Shown: piece after piece, positions 50,450 through 58,822 of the stretch
Layout: every line of letters begins with the position of its first letter
Position numbering within the stretch: the first letter of the stretch is position 1
The notes under the pieces: model-generated
What the model was told of the DNA's origin: nothing
The model's database searches: none
What the model saw: the letters and a program-made list of their open reading frames with translations, nothing else
NCBI RefSeq assembly: GCF_900539295.1
Contig: NZ_UQBH01000002.1
Coordinates: forward strand, 76,706 to 140,705
Reading direction: 5' to 3'
Origin: an uncultured Megasphaera sp.
GTDB taxonomy: Bacteria; Bacillota; Negativicutes; Veillonellales; Megasphaeraceae
DNA length: 64,000 nucleotides
Program-made: the position numbers and the translations under genes

Positions 50450-51623
50450 ATTGCGGATCGGCGATGATCTGGGCCAGGACGACGCGGTACTTGTCGTTGT
50501 ACTTTCTCATGCAGGCGTTGATTTCTCGGCGGATGCGGGCGATATTTTCTTTATTGTATTCGTCAGGCGGTATGTGGATGTCGCAGATGATGTTCAGGCG
50601 GGCGTTGCCGGAGGTCATGCGCAGGTGGTCCGTATGGTAGCGCGGGTATTTTTCGTGGACGATGTGATCGAGGACGTGGCGGATGGCATCGATCTTATCG
50701 GGATCGGTACACAAGGGGTCCATGTGGATGTTGATGTCCATTTGGTAGCGGTCCTTCAATTCATCTTCCAGGACATCGAGGGCGGCGTGGACGTCGGCCA
50801 GGTTGGCCGTGTCCGGGACTTCGGCGTGGATCGTGCCGAACATCCGGCCAGGACCGTAGTCGTGGATGCGGATATTGTGGACGCCGACGACGTATTGGCA
50901 CTTTAAAGCACTTTCTACGATGCCGTCGATGAGTTCCGGGTCCGGCGCCCTGCCGAGGAGGATATTGATGACGTCTTTGGCAATGCCGTAGCCGGCGTAC
51001 ATGATCATGAGGCCGATGGCAGTGCCGGCCGCCGCATCGACGGGGAGGGTCGTAAACTGCTGGGCGATGGTTGTGACTAAGACGCCGGTCGTGGCCACGG
51101 CGTCGGTGATACTGTCGGCGGCTGTCGCTTCATTGACGCTGGAATTTATCTTCTTTCCGATATAACGGTTGTAGATGCACATCCAGACCTTGACGGCAAT
51201 GGAGATGACCAGAATGCCCAGACTCCAGTAAGAAAATTCCATGGCTTCCGGTTCAAAGAACTTCCCAATCGACGTTTCGCAAAGCTTATAGCCGACGACG
51301 AGGATGATGACGGCAATCGTAAGGGATGCCAGGTACTCGAAGCGGCCGTGGCCGAAGGGATGTTCCTTGTCCGGCGGTCGGTTGCTGAGCTTGGCACTGA
51401 TGATGGAAATAAAGGACGAGCCCATGTCGGTCAGGTTGTTGAAGGCATCGGACAAGATCCCGATACTGTTGCTGGCCATGCCGACGAGGAATTTACTGAC
51501 GAAGAGGAAAAGATTACAAATGATGCCTAAGACGCCGCCGAGGATGCTGTATTGTTCACGGACGTGTTTATTGTCTGTGTCTTCATAGTTTTTTATGAAG
51601 CGGCGGATGATAAATTCAGTCAT
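50448..51623 (-). CDS. Cation diffusion facilitator (CDF) family transporter
   Basis: A 391-residue metal/proton antiporter. Its N-terminal membrane part has about six helices (25-230). The transport-site pattern SDAFNNLTDMGSS (TM2, with Asp residues) is present, along with HPFGHGRFEYLASL and, in TM5, the ADSITDAVATTGV segment. A cytoplasmic metal-binding domain follows (about 235-391), longer than usual. The substrate (Zn, Fe, Mn) cannot be assigned safely. It is transcribed divergently from the HAD gene, across a region with tandem GATAAT-like repeats. Confidence 0.9.
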   Translation of the reverse strand: MTEFIIRRFIKNYEDTDNKHVREQYSILGGVLGIICNLFLFVSKFLVGMASNSIGILSDAFNNLTDMGSSFISIISAKLSNRPPDKEHPFGHGRFEYLASLTIAVIILVVGYKLCETSIGKFFEPEAMEFSYWSLGILVISIAVKVWMCIYNRYIGKKINSSVNEATAADSITDAVATTGVLVTTIAQQFTTLPVDAAAGTAIGLMIMYAGYGIAKDVINILLGRAPDPELIDGIVESALKCQYVVGVHNIRIHDYGPGRMFGTIHAEVPDTANLADVHAALDVLEDELKDRYQMDINIHMDPLCTDPDKIDAIRHVLDHIVHEKYPRYHTDHLRMTSGNARLNIICDIHIPPDEYNKENIARIRREINACMRKYNDKYRVVLAQIIADPQ

Positions 51624-51653
51624 ATAGAATCACCTGGCTTTCTGATTTCCTCT

Positions 51654-51681
51654 ATTATAGCAGAGTTGGCGCAAGATACAA
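51654..51681 (-). promoter_or_regulatory. Promoter of the CDF transporter gene
   Basis: On the minus strand TTGTAT (complement of 51676-51681), 16-base spacer and TATAAT (complement of 51654-51659) with a TGC extension; the start codon is 31 bases further on. Confidence 0.65.
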
Positions 51682-51683
51682 GA

Positions 51684-51718
51684 GATAATGAAAATGCAAA
51701 TGAGAATAATGAAAATGC
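51684..51718. repeat. Tandem GATAAT-like hexamers and a 13-base direct repeat in a divergent promoter region
   Basis: Hexamers GATAAT, GAAAAT, GCAAAT and GAGAAT follow each other without gaps (51684-51707), as in Fur-type boxes. ATAATGAAAATGC occurs at 51685-51697 and again at 51706-51718, 21 bases apart, which is two helical turns. It lies just upstream of the CDF -35. A metal-responsive regulator of the Fur family is a plausible ligand. Confidence 0.5.
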
Positions 51719-51776
51719 TAAAAAATCATAATATTATCGAAAATGGGAATAATTATTACCTCCTGTATCGGAAAAA

Positions 51777-51804
51777 TTGCAATTCTCCTTTCTTTCGATA
51801 TAAT
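51777..51804 (+). promoter_or_regulatory. Promoter of the HAD phosphatase gene
   Basis: TTGCAA (51777-51782), 16-base spacer and TATAAT (51799-51804). Confidence 0.6.
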
Positions 51805-51862
51805 AAAAGGGAAGTTTAGAAATATGGTTGCAAATGAGGACCATTATACACAGGGAGGATTT

Positions 51863-52531
51863 ATGGATAGAAGAAAAGCGTTGATTTTTGATATGGATGG
51901 GACGATGTTTGATACGGAACCGATTTCCTACCGATTCTGGCGGGAAGTATCGGCTCGTTACGGTTATGATTTGGATCGGACCGTCTTTGACCAGATGCTC
52001 GGCCGTGATAATGTGCGAATCCGCTCTATTTGCAAAGCATCCTTCGGGCCGGACTATCCTTATGATCAGGTGTGCCGGGAAAAAGTGGCCCTGCAGTTAG
52101 AATATTACCGACACAACGATATTCCCTTCAAACCGGGCCTGGGCCAGATCCTCGACTATGCTAAAGAAGAAGGCCTCATCTGTGCCGTCGCCTCGTCGTC
52201 GCCGCGGACGATGATTGAATATTTGCTGGAGCGGAACGGAATCGCCTCTTTCTTTGCCGTCGTTCAGAGCGGGGAAGAAGCGCCTCACGGAAAGCCTGAG
52301 CCGGACATCTTCCTCATGGCCTGCGAAAAAGCCGGCGTTTTGCCGGAAACGGCTTTGGTCATGGAAGATTCGGAAAGCGGGATTTTGGCTGCTCACCGGG
52401 CCGGTATTCCCTCCATTTGGATTCCCGATTTGATTGAAATCGATAAAGGCGTACAGGCCCTGGCCTGGAAGATTTGTAACAGTTTGGCTGAAGTACCGGA
52501 CCTGCTTGAAAAAAATACGGCCCGGAACTGA
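51863..52531 (+). CDS. HAD-superfamily phosphatase (beta-phosphoglucomutase-like)
   Basis: A 222-residue HAD hydrolase with nucleophile motif FDMDGTMFDTEP (about 9-20), a helical cap (about 20-85), VASSSPRTM (motif II) and HGKPEPDIF and EDSESGI (motifs III/IV). The family includes sugar-phosphate phosphatases and mutases; the substrate cannot be assigned. GGGAGG precedes the ATG at 51863. The in-frame extension back to 51743 spans the promoter and is rejected. The last codons overlap the terminator of the converging gene. Confidence 0.85.
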   Translation: MDRRKALIFDMDGTMFDTEPISYRFWREVSARYGYDLDRTVFDQMLGRDNVRIRSICKASFGPDYPYDQVCREKVALQLEYYRHNDIPFKPGLGQILDYAKEEGLICAVASSSPRTMIEYLLERNGIASFFAVVQSGEEAPHGKPEPDIFLMACEKAGVLPETALVMEDSESGILAAHRAGIPSIWIPDLIEIDKGVQALAWKICNSLAEVPDLLEKNTARN

Positions 52532-52550
52532 GTTTTCAGTCCCGAGCCGT
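52509..52550 (-). terminator. Intrinsic terminator of the cobO-amidohydrolase transcript
   Basis: ACGGCTCGGGACTG pairs with CAGTTCCGGGCCGT on the minus strand (52517-52550, a mismatch inside), followed by TA and seven T. It lies inside the end of the converging HAD gene. Confidence 0.75.
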
Positions 52551-52555
52551 GTCGG

Positions 52556-53815
52556 TTAAATGTTGCGGGCGACGAGCTTTTCAAGGGGTTCGTCAGGCCG
52601 TGTGAAGGGGATATCCGGTTTTTCCTTTAAGTAATCGAGGGCAAAGCCCAGGCAGGCCGCCGTGCCGTAGGGAAGACCGTCTTCGTCGAGGTCGAACTCC
52701 GGCGTATGATGATTGGCGCCGCAGCCCTTTTCTTTATTTTCGATGCCCGTAAAGGTCAGGACGCCGGGGTAGAGCCGGGCCGTAAGGGCAAAGGTTTCCG
52801 ATGCCATCCAGGGCTGGCAGTCCGTTAAGACGTCTGGGCCCATATACTTTTTGACGGCCTCGCGGGCGATGCCGACGCAGGTAGGATCGTTTTGGACTTC
52901 AAATAAAGGATCGGGCATGTGCAGGATTTCATAATGGCAGCCGTATGTTTGGCAGGAATGTTTCAGGATGTCCTGAAAGGCTTCGTAAAAGTCTTTTCCC
53001 GCATGGTCGTAACTGAAGAAGCGCGACGTCCCCGAAAAGGTCAGGGAGTTGGGGATGACGTTGAGCGTATCGCCGCTGTGCAGGCTGCCGACAGAGAAGG
53101 TCAGGCATTCCTTAGGCGGGACGATGCGCATGCGAAGGGCCTGGAGATTGCCGTAGATATCGTGGAAGCAGTCGATTGGGCTCCGGGCCAGGTCGGGGCG
53201 GGAGCCGTGGCCGCCGTGACCGTCGATGCGGATTTCAAAGCCGAAGCCGCCGGCCATGGGCGCTTCGCTGCAGACGGCGATATGGCCGGCCGGAATGTCC
53301 CAGCGGACGTGGGTGGCGTAGCAGGCGTCGATATGCCACGGGCTCTCTTCTTCGAGGTAGTGCAGGAGGTATTCGAGGGGGCCCGATGCTTCTTCGCCCC
53401 GTTCAAACATGAGGACTACCGTGCCGTCCCACTGTTCTTTTACGCGGTTCAGGATTTTGGCGGCGATGAGCTGCATGGCCATGTGGCCGTCGTGGCCGCA
53501 GGCATGCATGACGCCGTCATGGCGGGAGCGGCAGACCCTTTGGCAGGATAAGTTCGTGTCGCCTTCCGTAATGGGCAGGGCGTCGACGTCGGCCCGGAGG
53601 AGCAGGGTCTTTCCCGGTCCTTTACCGTCGATCCAGGCGATGAGGCCGCCTTTATCGACGAGGCGGAAAGAAATGCCGTATTCGTCAAGCTTTTTGGCAA
53701 TATAGGCGATGGTTTGATCTTCTTGTTTCGATAATTCCGGGTATTCGTGAAAATGGCGGCGCAGGACGATGAGTTCTTCCTGCTCCTCTTTCACAGCTTC
53801 AAAGATGTTGATCAT
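52556..53815 (-). CDS. M20 family amidohydrolase/peptidase
   Basis: A 419-residue M20D-type zinc amidohydrolase, the family of N-acyl-amino-acid, hippurate and IAA-amino-acid hydrolases. Visible are RRHFHEYPELS near the start, LLRADVDALPI, the metal-binding HACGHDGHMAMQL (about 105-117), an insertion dimerisation domain, and NHHTPEFDLDEDGL near the C-terminus. GGAGGC precedes the ATG. It lies 19 bases after cobO on the same strand and is probably co-transcribed; I see no functional reason for the pairing. Confidence 0.88.
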   Translation of the reverse strand: MINIFEAVKEEQEELIVLRRHFHEYPELSKQEDQTIAYIAKKLDEYGISFRLVDKGGLIAWIDGKGPGKTLLLRADVDALPITEGDTNLSCQRVCRSRHDGVMHACGHDGHMAMQLIAAKILNRVKEQWDGTVVLMFERGEEASGPLEYLLHYLEEESPWHIDACYATHVRWDIPAGHIAVCSEAPMAGGFGFEIRIDGHGGHGSRPDLARSPIDCFHDIYGNLQALRMRIVPPKECLTFSVGSLHSGDTLNVIPNSLTFSGTSRFFSYDHAGKDFYEAFQDILKHSCQTYGCHYEILHMPDPLFEVQNDPTCVGIAREAVKKYMGPDVLTDCQPWMASETFALTARLYPGVLTFTGIENKEKGCGANHHTPEFDLDEDGLPYGTAACLGFALDYLKEKPDIPFTRPDEPLEKLVARNI

Positions 53816-53834
53816 GTGAGATGCCTCCTTCAGG

Positions 53835-54362
53835 CTACTCTTCGATTCCCAGGCGGGCAGGGATGCCCTTATCGAAGGGATGCTTTATCTTTTTGATTTC
53901 CGATACGTAGTCGGCAAGATCCACGAGGGCCTGACTGGGATTGCGTCCGGTCAGGACGACTTCGGTGTCAGCCGGCTTTTCTTGTAAAAAACGGCGGACT
54001 TCTTCTTCCGGGACCAGACCCAGGGCGCAGGCTCCGATGAGTTCGTCGCAGACGGCAAGATCGGGTTTTTTATCGCAGCAGAAGGTGCGGACTTCGTTGA
54101 AGAGGGCCGTCTGGGCGGCCTTTGTCTCCTCTTTCTCCGCTTCCGTCATTTGGAAGGTGAACTTTAAGACAGGCTTTCCCCGAAGGACGGTAATGGCCGG
54201 AATCTGCTCCAGCGACGTGAGCTCTCCCGTCGGCCGCCCTTTTAAGAACTGGGCGAAGAGGACGCGTCCGCCTCGTCCGGCACAGCGAAGTGAGAGGCCT
54301 AAGGAGGCCGTCGTCTTGCCCTTGCCGTCGCCGCAATATATATGTATTAAACCTGTATCCAA
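53835..54362 (-). CDS. cobO: Cob(I)yrinic acid a,c-diamide adenosyltransferase
   Basis: CobO/BtuR adenosylates corrinoids for coenzyme B12 synthesis or salvage. The 175-residue P-loop protein starts IHIYCGDGKGKTTASLGLSLR (Walker A about 11-18). It has FLKGRPTGEL and the C-terminal VLTGRNPSQALVDLADYVSEI. It starts with TTG, 8 bases after AAGGAGGT. No cobalamin riboswitch or other cob gene is nearby, so it may serve salvage. Confidence 0.92.
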   Translation of the reverse strand: MDTGLIHIYCGDGKGKTTASLGLSLRCAGRGGRVLFAQFLKGRPTGELTSLEQIPAITVLRGKPVLKFTFQMTEAEKEETKAAQTALFNEVRTFCCDKKPDLAVCDELIGACALGLVPEEEVRRFLQEKPADTEVVLTGRNPSQALVDLADYVSEIKKIKHPFDKGIPARLGIEE

Positions 54363-54387
54363 GAAATTACCTCCTTTTTAATACTGA

Positions 54388-54428
54388 ATGCCTAACTTTC
54401 AGGCATACCTTCTGAGTGCATTATAGCA
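54388..54428 (-). promoter_or_regulatory. cobO promoter -10 and leader hairpin
   Basis: On the minus strand TGCTATAAT (complement of 54420-54428) is an extended -10. In the leader, ATGCCT and AGGCAT (54388-54406) can form a small hairpin before the ribosome binding site. No -35 is clear. Confidence 0.45.
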
Positions 54429-54449
54429 TAACGATAGGCTATCAGATAG

Positions 54450-54478
54450 TGGTCAGTACCGTCTATTCGTGTTATAAT
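54450..54478 (+). promoter_or_regulatory. cca operon promoter
   Basis: TGGTCA (54450-54455), 17-base spacer and TATAAT (54473-54478) with a TGT extension, 38 bases before cca. Confidence 0.65.
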
Positions 54479-54515
54479 ATAACATCATTGATTTCTAAAG
54501 GAAAGGAAGGCCGGG

Positions 54516-55949
54516 ATGATGGAAGAACGAGCGCACCAACTGCTGACAGCACTGGAAGATGCGGGCTTTGAAGCCTATATCGTCGGCGGCGCCGTCCGCG
54601 ATTTGCTCATGGGACGGACGCCCCATGACTACGATATTACGACGTCTGCCCGGCCTGATGACATCCGCCGCGTTGCGGAAGAACAAGGCTGGCATACGGC
54701 TGAAATCAACGCTGAAGCCTTCGGTATCGTCGTCGTCGTCCTCGAAGACCAGCCTTTTGAAGTCGCCTCCTTTCGCGGCGAAGCCTACGGAAGTGACAGC
54801 CACCGGCCGGAATCGGTGTGGTATGCCGATTCCCTTCGCGAAGACGTACTGCGCCGGGACTTTACGGTCAATGCCATGGCCATGGATCGCCGCGGCGAAA
54901 TTTACGATTACGTCGGCGGAAAGAAGGATCTTAAAAAGAAACGGCTGGTTACCGTCGGCGACCCGAAGCGTCGTTTTCAGGAAGATGCCCTGCGCCTCTT
55001 TCGCCTGTGCCGCTTTGCCGGCCAGCTCGATTTCATGGCTTCCAAAGAAACGGTAGAGGCCATGCCTTTTGCCTTTGACCGCGTTTCCGGCTTGTCTCTC
55101 GAACGGGTCGTCGGCGAACTCGACCGACTGATGGTGACGCCGGCTGCCTTCCGCGGATTGGATATCCTCGTCCGCTCAGGCCTTGCTGCCTGTTCCTGCC
55201 GGCAGAAGGAAAACGGCGTTTATACGGCCATTCCGATTTTGCCGGAATTGAGTCATCTTCCCGATACACCTCAGTCGAAGCCTTTCCATCTCTTCGATGC
55301 CTGGGTCCATACCCTGGCGACGGTGGCCCACACGCCGCCCGACTTGACCATTCGCTATGCTGCTTTGTTCCACGATGTGGCCAAAGGGCTGCCCGGTATT
55401 CGCGGCGAAAAAGAAGGCCGCTATACCGATTACGGCCATGATTCGGAAGGAGCGGAAATGGCGGCAGCCGTGATGCTTCGCTGGCGCAAGAAAACGGCCT
55501 TTGCCGAGCGGGTGGCCTGGCTGGTCAAGACCCATATGAAATTTCATTTCTTTGCCAATACGGCTGAAGGGAATGTCGAGAAATGGCTTCGCCGTGAAGC
55601 CCTGCAGGGGCCTTTTTATCGGACCGATGACCTCGTTGAGGCCGTTCATCAGGCGACAGCCCTGTCCGTCGGAGATATCATCGGCTGCGGCCGCGAAGAT
55701 ACCAACACGGAAGGCACGGAATCCTTCGGCGAGTATATGGCTATGCTGGCAGCCGCCATGCCGGTCAGTACGAAAGACCTTGCCTATGACCGCCGTATTC
55801 CCGACCAGTGCCGTCGCCGGACCGGCGAGTGTCTGCGCGTCCTGTTGAAGCGGGTTCAAAACAAAGAACTGGCCAACGACGCCGATACCTTGGCGGCAGC
55901 CGCCGGCCGCTGGATGGAACGCCATGAAGGGGATGCCAACCATGGATAA
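54516..55949 (+). CDS. cca: tRNA nucleotidyltransferase (CCA-adding type) with HD domain
   Basis: A 477-residue class II tRNA nucleotidyltransferase. The head has YIVGGAVRDLLMGRTPHDYDITTSA with the metal-binding DYD, followed by RRDFTVNAMA and EDALRLFRLCRFA. In the C-terminal half is an HD domain (ALFHDVAKG, about 285-293). It either adds complete CCA ends or only C or A residues; relatives with both enzymes exist, so the name is by family. GGAAGG precedes the ATG. It overlaps the PBP gene by 8 bases. Confidence 0.92.
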   Translation: MMEERAHQLLTALEDAGFEAYIVGGAVRDLLMGRTPHDYDITTSARPDDIRRVAEEQGWHTAEINAEAFGIVVVVLEDQPFEVASFRGEAYGSDSHRPESVWYADSLREDVLRRDFTVNAMAMDRRGEIYDYVGGKKDLKKKRLVTVGDPKRRFQEDALRLFRLCRFAGQLDFMASKETVEAMPFAFDRVSGLSLERVVGELDRLMVTPAAFRGLDILVRSGLAACSCRQKENGVYTAIPILPELSHLPDTPQSKPFHLFDAWVHTLATVAHTPPDLTIRYAALFHDVAKGLPGIRGEKEGRYTDYGHDSEGAEMAAAVMLRWRKKTAFAERVAWLVKTHMKFHFFANTAEGNVEKWLRREALQGPFYRTDDLVEAVHQATALSVGDIIGCGREDTNTEGTESFGEYMAMLAAAMPVSTKDLAYDRRIPDQCRRRTGECLRVLLKRVQNKELANDADTLAAAAGRWMERHEGDANHG

Positions 55950-57912
55950 TACCGAAAAAAGAGAGAACCGTTATATCCGCCGTCATGTCGCCGTCTGCGT
56001 CTGTGCCATGATGCTCCTTTCGGCAGCTGTCCTCGGCGCCCTTTTTTTCCATCAGGTCCTGCACCATGACGATATGGTGGCCATGGCCGAGATGCAGAGC
56101 GAGACGAAGCGAAACCTTCAATCGCCGCGGGGCATGATCCTCGACCGCAACGGCAAAGTCCTGGCCATCAGTGAAATGTCGAAGTCGCTCTACGCCAATC
56201 CGACCATGCTCAATGAGCCGCCGGAAAAGGTGGCAGCCCTTCTGGCACCGTATCTTCGCATTTCTCAGGATGAAATACTGCGGCGGCTTAAAGAAGACAC
56301 GGCCTTTGTCTGGCTCGACCGACAGATGGATCACGATAAATACGAAGCCGTCGAGGGCGTCATCAAGAGTGAAAAACTGCATGGTCTCGTCTTTCGCGAT
56401 GAAAACCGCCGTTTTTATCCTAACGGGTCCATGGCTGCCCAAGTCATCGGCTTCGTCGGTGACAACGACCGCGGTCTCGACGGCATCGAAATGATTCTCG
56501 ATGACGAAATTCGCGGCAGCAAGCAGACTTTCAGCCTTCAGACCGACGGCAACAACATTCCGGTCTTTGATTCGGCTCTGAAAAAATTCCTGCCCGATAA
56601 AGAACGGTCAGTCAGCCTTACCTTGGACAGTACCATTCAGTATCTGGCCGAAAAAGAACTGGACGGCATTATGACGCGGAATAAACCGGAAGGGGCGGCC
56701 ATCATCGTCATGAACCCCAAGACGGGGGAAATCTTGGCCATGGCCAGCCGTCCGACCTATGATTTGAATCATTACGGGAAGGGCGATAAAGAATCGTACC
56801 GCAACCGGGCCGTCGTAAATGTCTACGAACCGGGGTCGACCTTTAAGCCGCTCATGGCGGCTGCCGCCCTCGATTCGGGAAAATGGAAGGTCAGTGACGT
56901 CTACCACGATACGGGATCCATTCAGGTTGCCGACCGGACGATGCATAACTGGGATGAGAAGGGCCTCGGCAACGTTACCCTTCGGGAAATCATTATGTAC
57001 TCCATCAATACCGGGATGGTCCATATCGCCGTAGAAGCAGGAGGTAAACTGCTGACTGAATACGCGCACCGCTTCGGCTTCGGCTCGGTTACGGGCATTG
57101 AACTTCCCGGTGAGCAGGAAGGCATTCTGTTCTCACCGCAGACGATGTCCATCGTCGATACAGCTTCCATGGGAATCGGTCAGGGCATTGCCGTCACGCC
57201 GCTGCAAATGGTACAGGCTTTCAGTGCCATTGCCAATGACGGCCATATGATGAAGCCCTTTATCGTCAAGGAAATCGACAACCCCGACGGTTCCGTCTAC
57301 GAAAAGAAGGAACCCGTTGAAGTGGGGCAGCCGATCAAGCCGGAGACGGCAGAGACGATTAGTAAATTCATGGGAGAAGAAATTTCTACCGGCGGCGGCC
57401 AGAATGCAAAAATAGAAGGCTATACCTTTGCCGGCAAGACCGGGACGGCCCAGAAGAAGACGGCTGACAGTACGGGTTATGCCGAAGGGCAGTACGTCGG
57501 CTCTTTCATCGGTTTCGGTCCCTTGGAAGATCCGCAGTTCTTAGTGCTGATCGTCGTCGATGCGCCGAGCGGCGTCTATTACGGCGCTCAGGTCGCAGCG
57601 CCGGTCTTTAAAGATTTGATGACTGAAATCGTCCGCATGAAAGGCATCCGGCCCACGTCGGATACGGGTGTCAAACCGTCCGTTCCGCTGGTAACAGAGC
57701 CTCCGAGAGTCCTGCCGTCCGTCCATCGGACGGAAGACGGCGTCCTCATCCCGTCGTTTATCGGCTGGAATACGAGGGACGTCAACGACTGGCTTAATGA
57801 GGCCGGCCTGGGCTTTATCCCGAAAGGCATGGGAATGGCCGTTCAGCAGGATCCGCGGCCCGGGAGCTACGCTCCTGACGGCAGTTCCGTCACGGTCACC
57901 TTTAAACGTTGA
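55942..57912 (+). CDS. Class B penicillin-binding protein with PASTA domain (FtsI/SpoVD-like)
   Basis: A 656-residue peptidoglycan transpeptidase. A membrane anchor (about 15-38) leads to a dimerisation domain with RGMILDRNGKVLA (about 56-68). The transpeptidase follows with the active-site Ser in GSTFKPL (S-x-x-K), SIN in MYSINTGM and KTG in FAGKTGTAQ. One PASTA domain ends the chain (about 598-656, VLIPSFIGWNTRDVNDWL). The usual dcw neighbours (mraW, ftsL, murE) are absent, so whether it is the main FtsI or a second SpoVD-like protein is unclear. The start at 55942 follows AAGGGG. Confidence 0.9.
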   Translation: MDNTEKRENRYIRRHVAVCVCAMMLLSAAVLGALFFHQVLHHDDMVAMAEMQSETKRNLQSPRGMILDRNGKVLAISEMSKSLYANPTMLNEPPEKVAALLAPYLRISQDEILRRLKEDTAFVWLDRQMDHDKYEAVEGVIKSEKLHGLVFRDENRRFYPNGSMAAQVIGFVGDNDRGLDGIEMILDDEIRGSKQTFSLQTDGNNIPVFDSALKKFLPDKERSVSLTLDSTIQYLAEKELDGIMTRNKPEGAAIIVMNPKTGEILAMASRPTYDLNHYGKGDKESYRNRAVVNVYEPGSTFKPLMAAAALDSGKWKVSDVYHDTGSIQVADRTMHNWDEKGLGNVTLREIIMYSINTGMVHIAVEAGGKLLTEYAHRFGFGSVTGIELPGEQEGILFSPQTMSIVDTASMGIGQGIAVTPLQMVQAFSAIANDGHMMKPFIVKEIDNPDGSVYEKKEPVEVGQPIKPETAETISKFMGEEISTGGGQNAKIEGYTFAGKTGTAQKKTADSTGYAEGQYVGSFIGFGPLEDPQFLVLIVVDAPSGVYYGAQVAAPVFKDLMTEIVRMKGIRPTSDTGVKPSVPLVTEPPRVLPSVHRTEDGVLIPSFIGWNTRDVNDWLNEAGLGFIPKGMGMAVQQDPRPGSYAPDGSSVTVTFKR

Positions 57913-57953
57913 GGGACTGCCGCAAGGTATCATCTATCACAGGGGGAAATCGC

Positions 57954-58805
57954 ATGCAAATACTCAATGGGAAAGACGTAGCCGCTTTTCATCGCAAGCG
58001 CATCGAACTTGAGCTGGCAGCCCTTCGGGAACAAAAGGGGACAGAGCCCGAACTTGCCATCGTCATCGCCGGCGATGATGCACCGTCGGCCATGTACGCC
58101 GCATCGATGAAAAAGACGGCCGAGTCCGTCGGCTTGAAAGCCTGCATTTATCAGCATAAGGAGGGCGTCCGGGAAGAGGACCTCTTGGCCCTCATCGACA
58201 GGCTCAATGAGAACCGGTCGGTCTTTGGCATCCTGCTGATGATGCCCTTGCCTTCATATCTTGACAGTCAGCGCATCATCAACCGCATCGATCCTTTAAA
58301 GGATGTCGACGGTTTGACCGATGCCAATATTGCTAATCTTTATACGGGCCGGGCCGGTTTTGTGCCCTGTACGCCTCAGGCCGTCATGGCCATCCTCGAT
58401 TATTATCATATTTCTCTGAGCGGCAAAGAAGTGGTCATCATCGGCCGCAGCAACGTCGTCGGAAAACCGCTGGCGCAGCTATCTTTGCAGCAGAATGCAA
58501 CGGTGACCGTCTGCCACAGCCGGACGGATGATCTCAGAGCCGTCTGCCGCCGGGCCGATGTCATCATGGCAGCGGCCGGCAAGGCAGGCTTGGTCACCGG
58601 CGATATGATAAAACCCGGCGCTGTCGTCATCGACGTCGGCATCAACCGGGTAGGGGGCAAGACCGTGGGCGACGTCGCCTTTGAAGATGCCGCTCCTTCG
58701 GTCGGGGCCATTACGCCCGTGCCGGGCGGTGTCGGTGCCGTGACGACGATGATGATTCTTGAAAACGTCGTCTGCGGCATCGCCCGGATAGAAGCTATTT
58801 TATAA
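57954..58805 (+). CDS. folD: Methylenetetrahydrofolate dehydrogenase / cyclohydrolase
   Basis: FolD interconverts 5,10-methylene- and 10-formyl-tetrahydrofolate. The 283-residue protein has the catalytic Lys region, DVDGLTDAN, VIIGRSNVVGKPLAQL (NADP binding) and the C-terminal PVPGGVGAVTTMMILENV signature. A Tyr within SAMYAASMKKTAE sits in the active-site position. GGGGGAAA precedes the ATG at 57954; a longer frame from 57909 overlaps the PBP gene. It lies 41 bases after that gene and 17 before cfa. Confidence 0.95.
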   Translation: MQILNGKDVAAFHRKRIELELAALREQKGTEPELAIVIAGDDAPSAMYAASMKKTAESVGLKACIYQHKEGVREEDLLALIDRLNENRSVFGILLMMPLPSYLDSQRIINRIDPLKDVDGLTDANIANLYTGRAGFVPCTPQAVMAILDYYHISLSGKEVVIIGRSNVVGKPLAQLSLQQNATVTVCHSRTDDLRAVCRRADVIMAAAGKAGLVTGDMIKPGAVVIDVGINRVGGKTVGDVAFEDAAPSVGAITPVPGGVGAVTTMMILENVVCGIARIEAIL

Positions 58806-58822
58806 ATGAGAGGGGAGTATCT

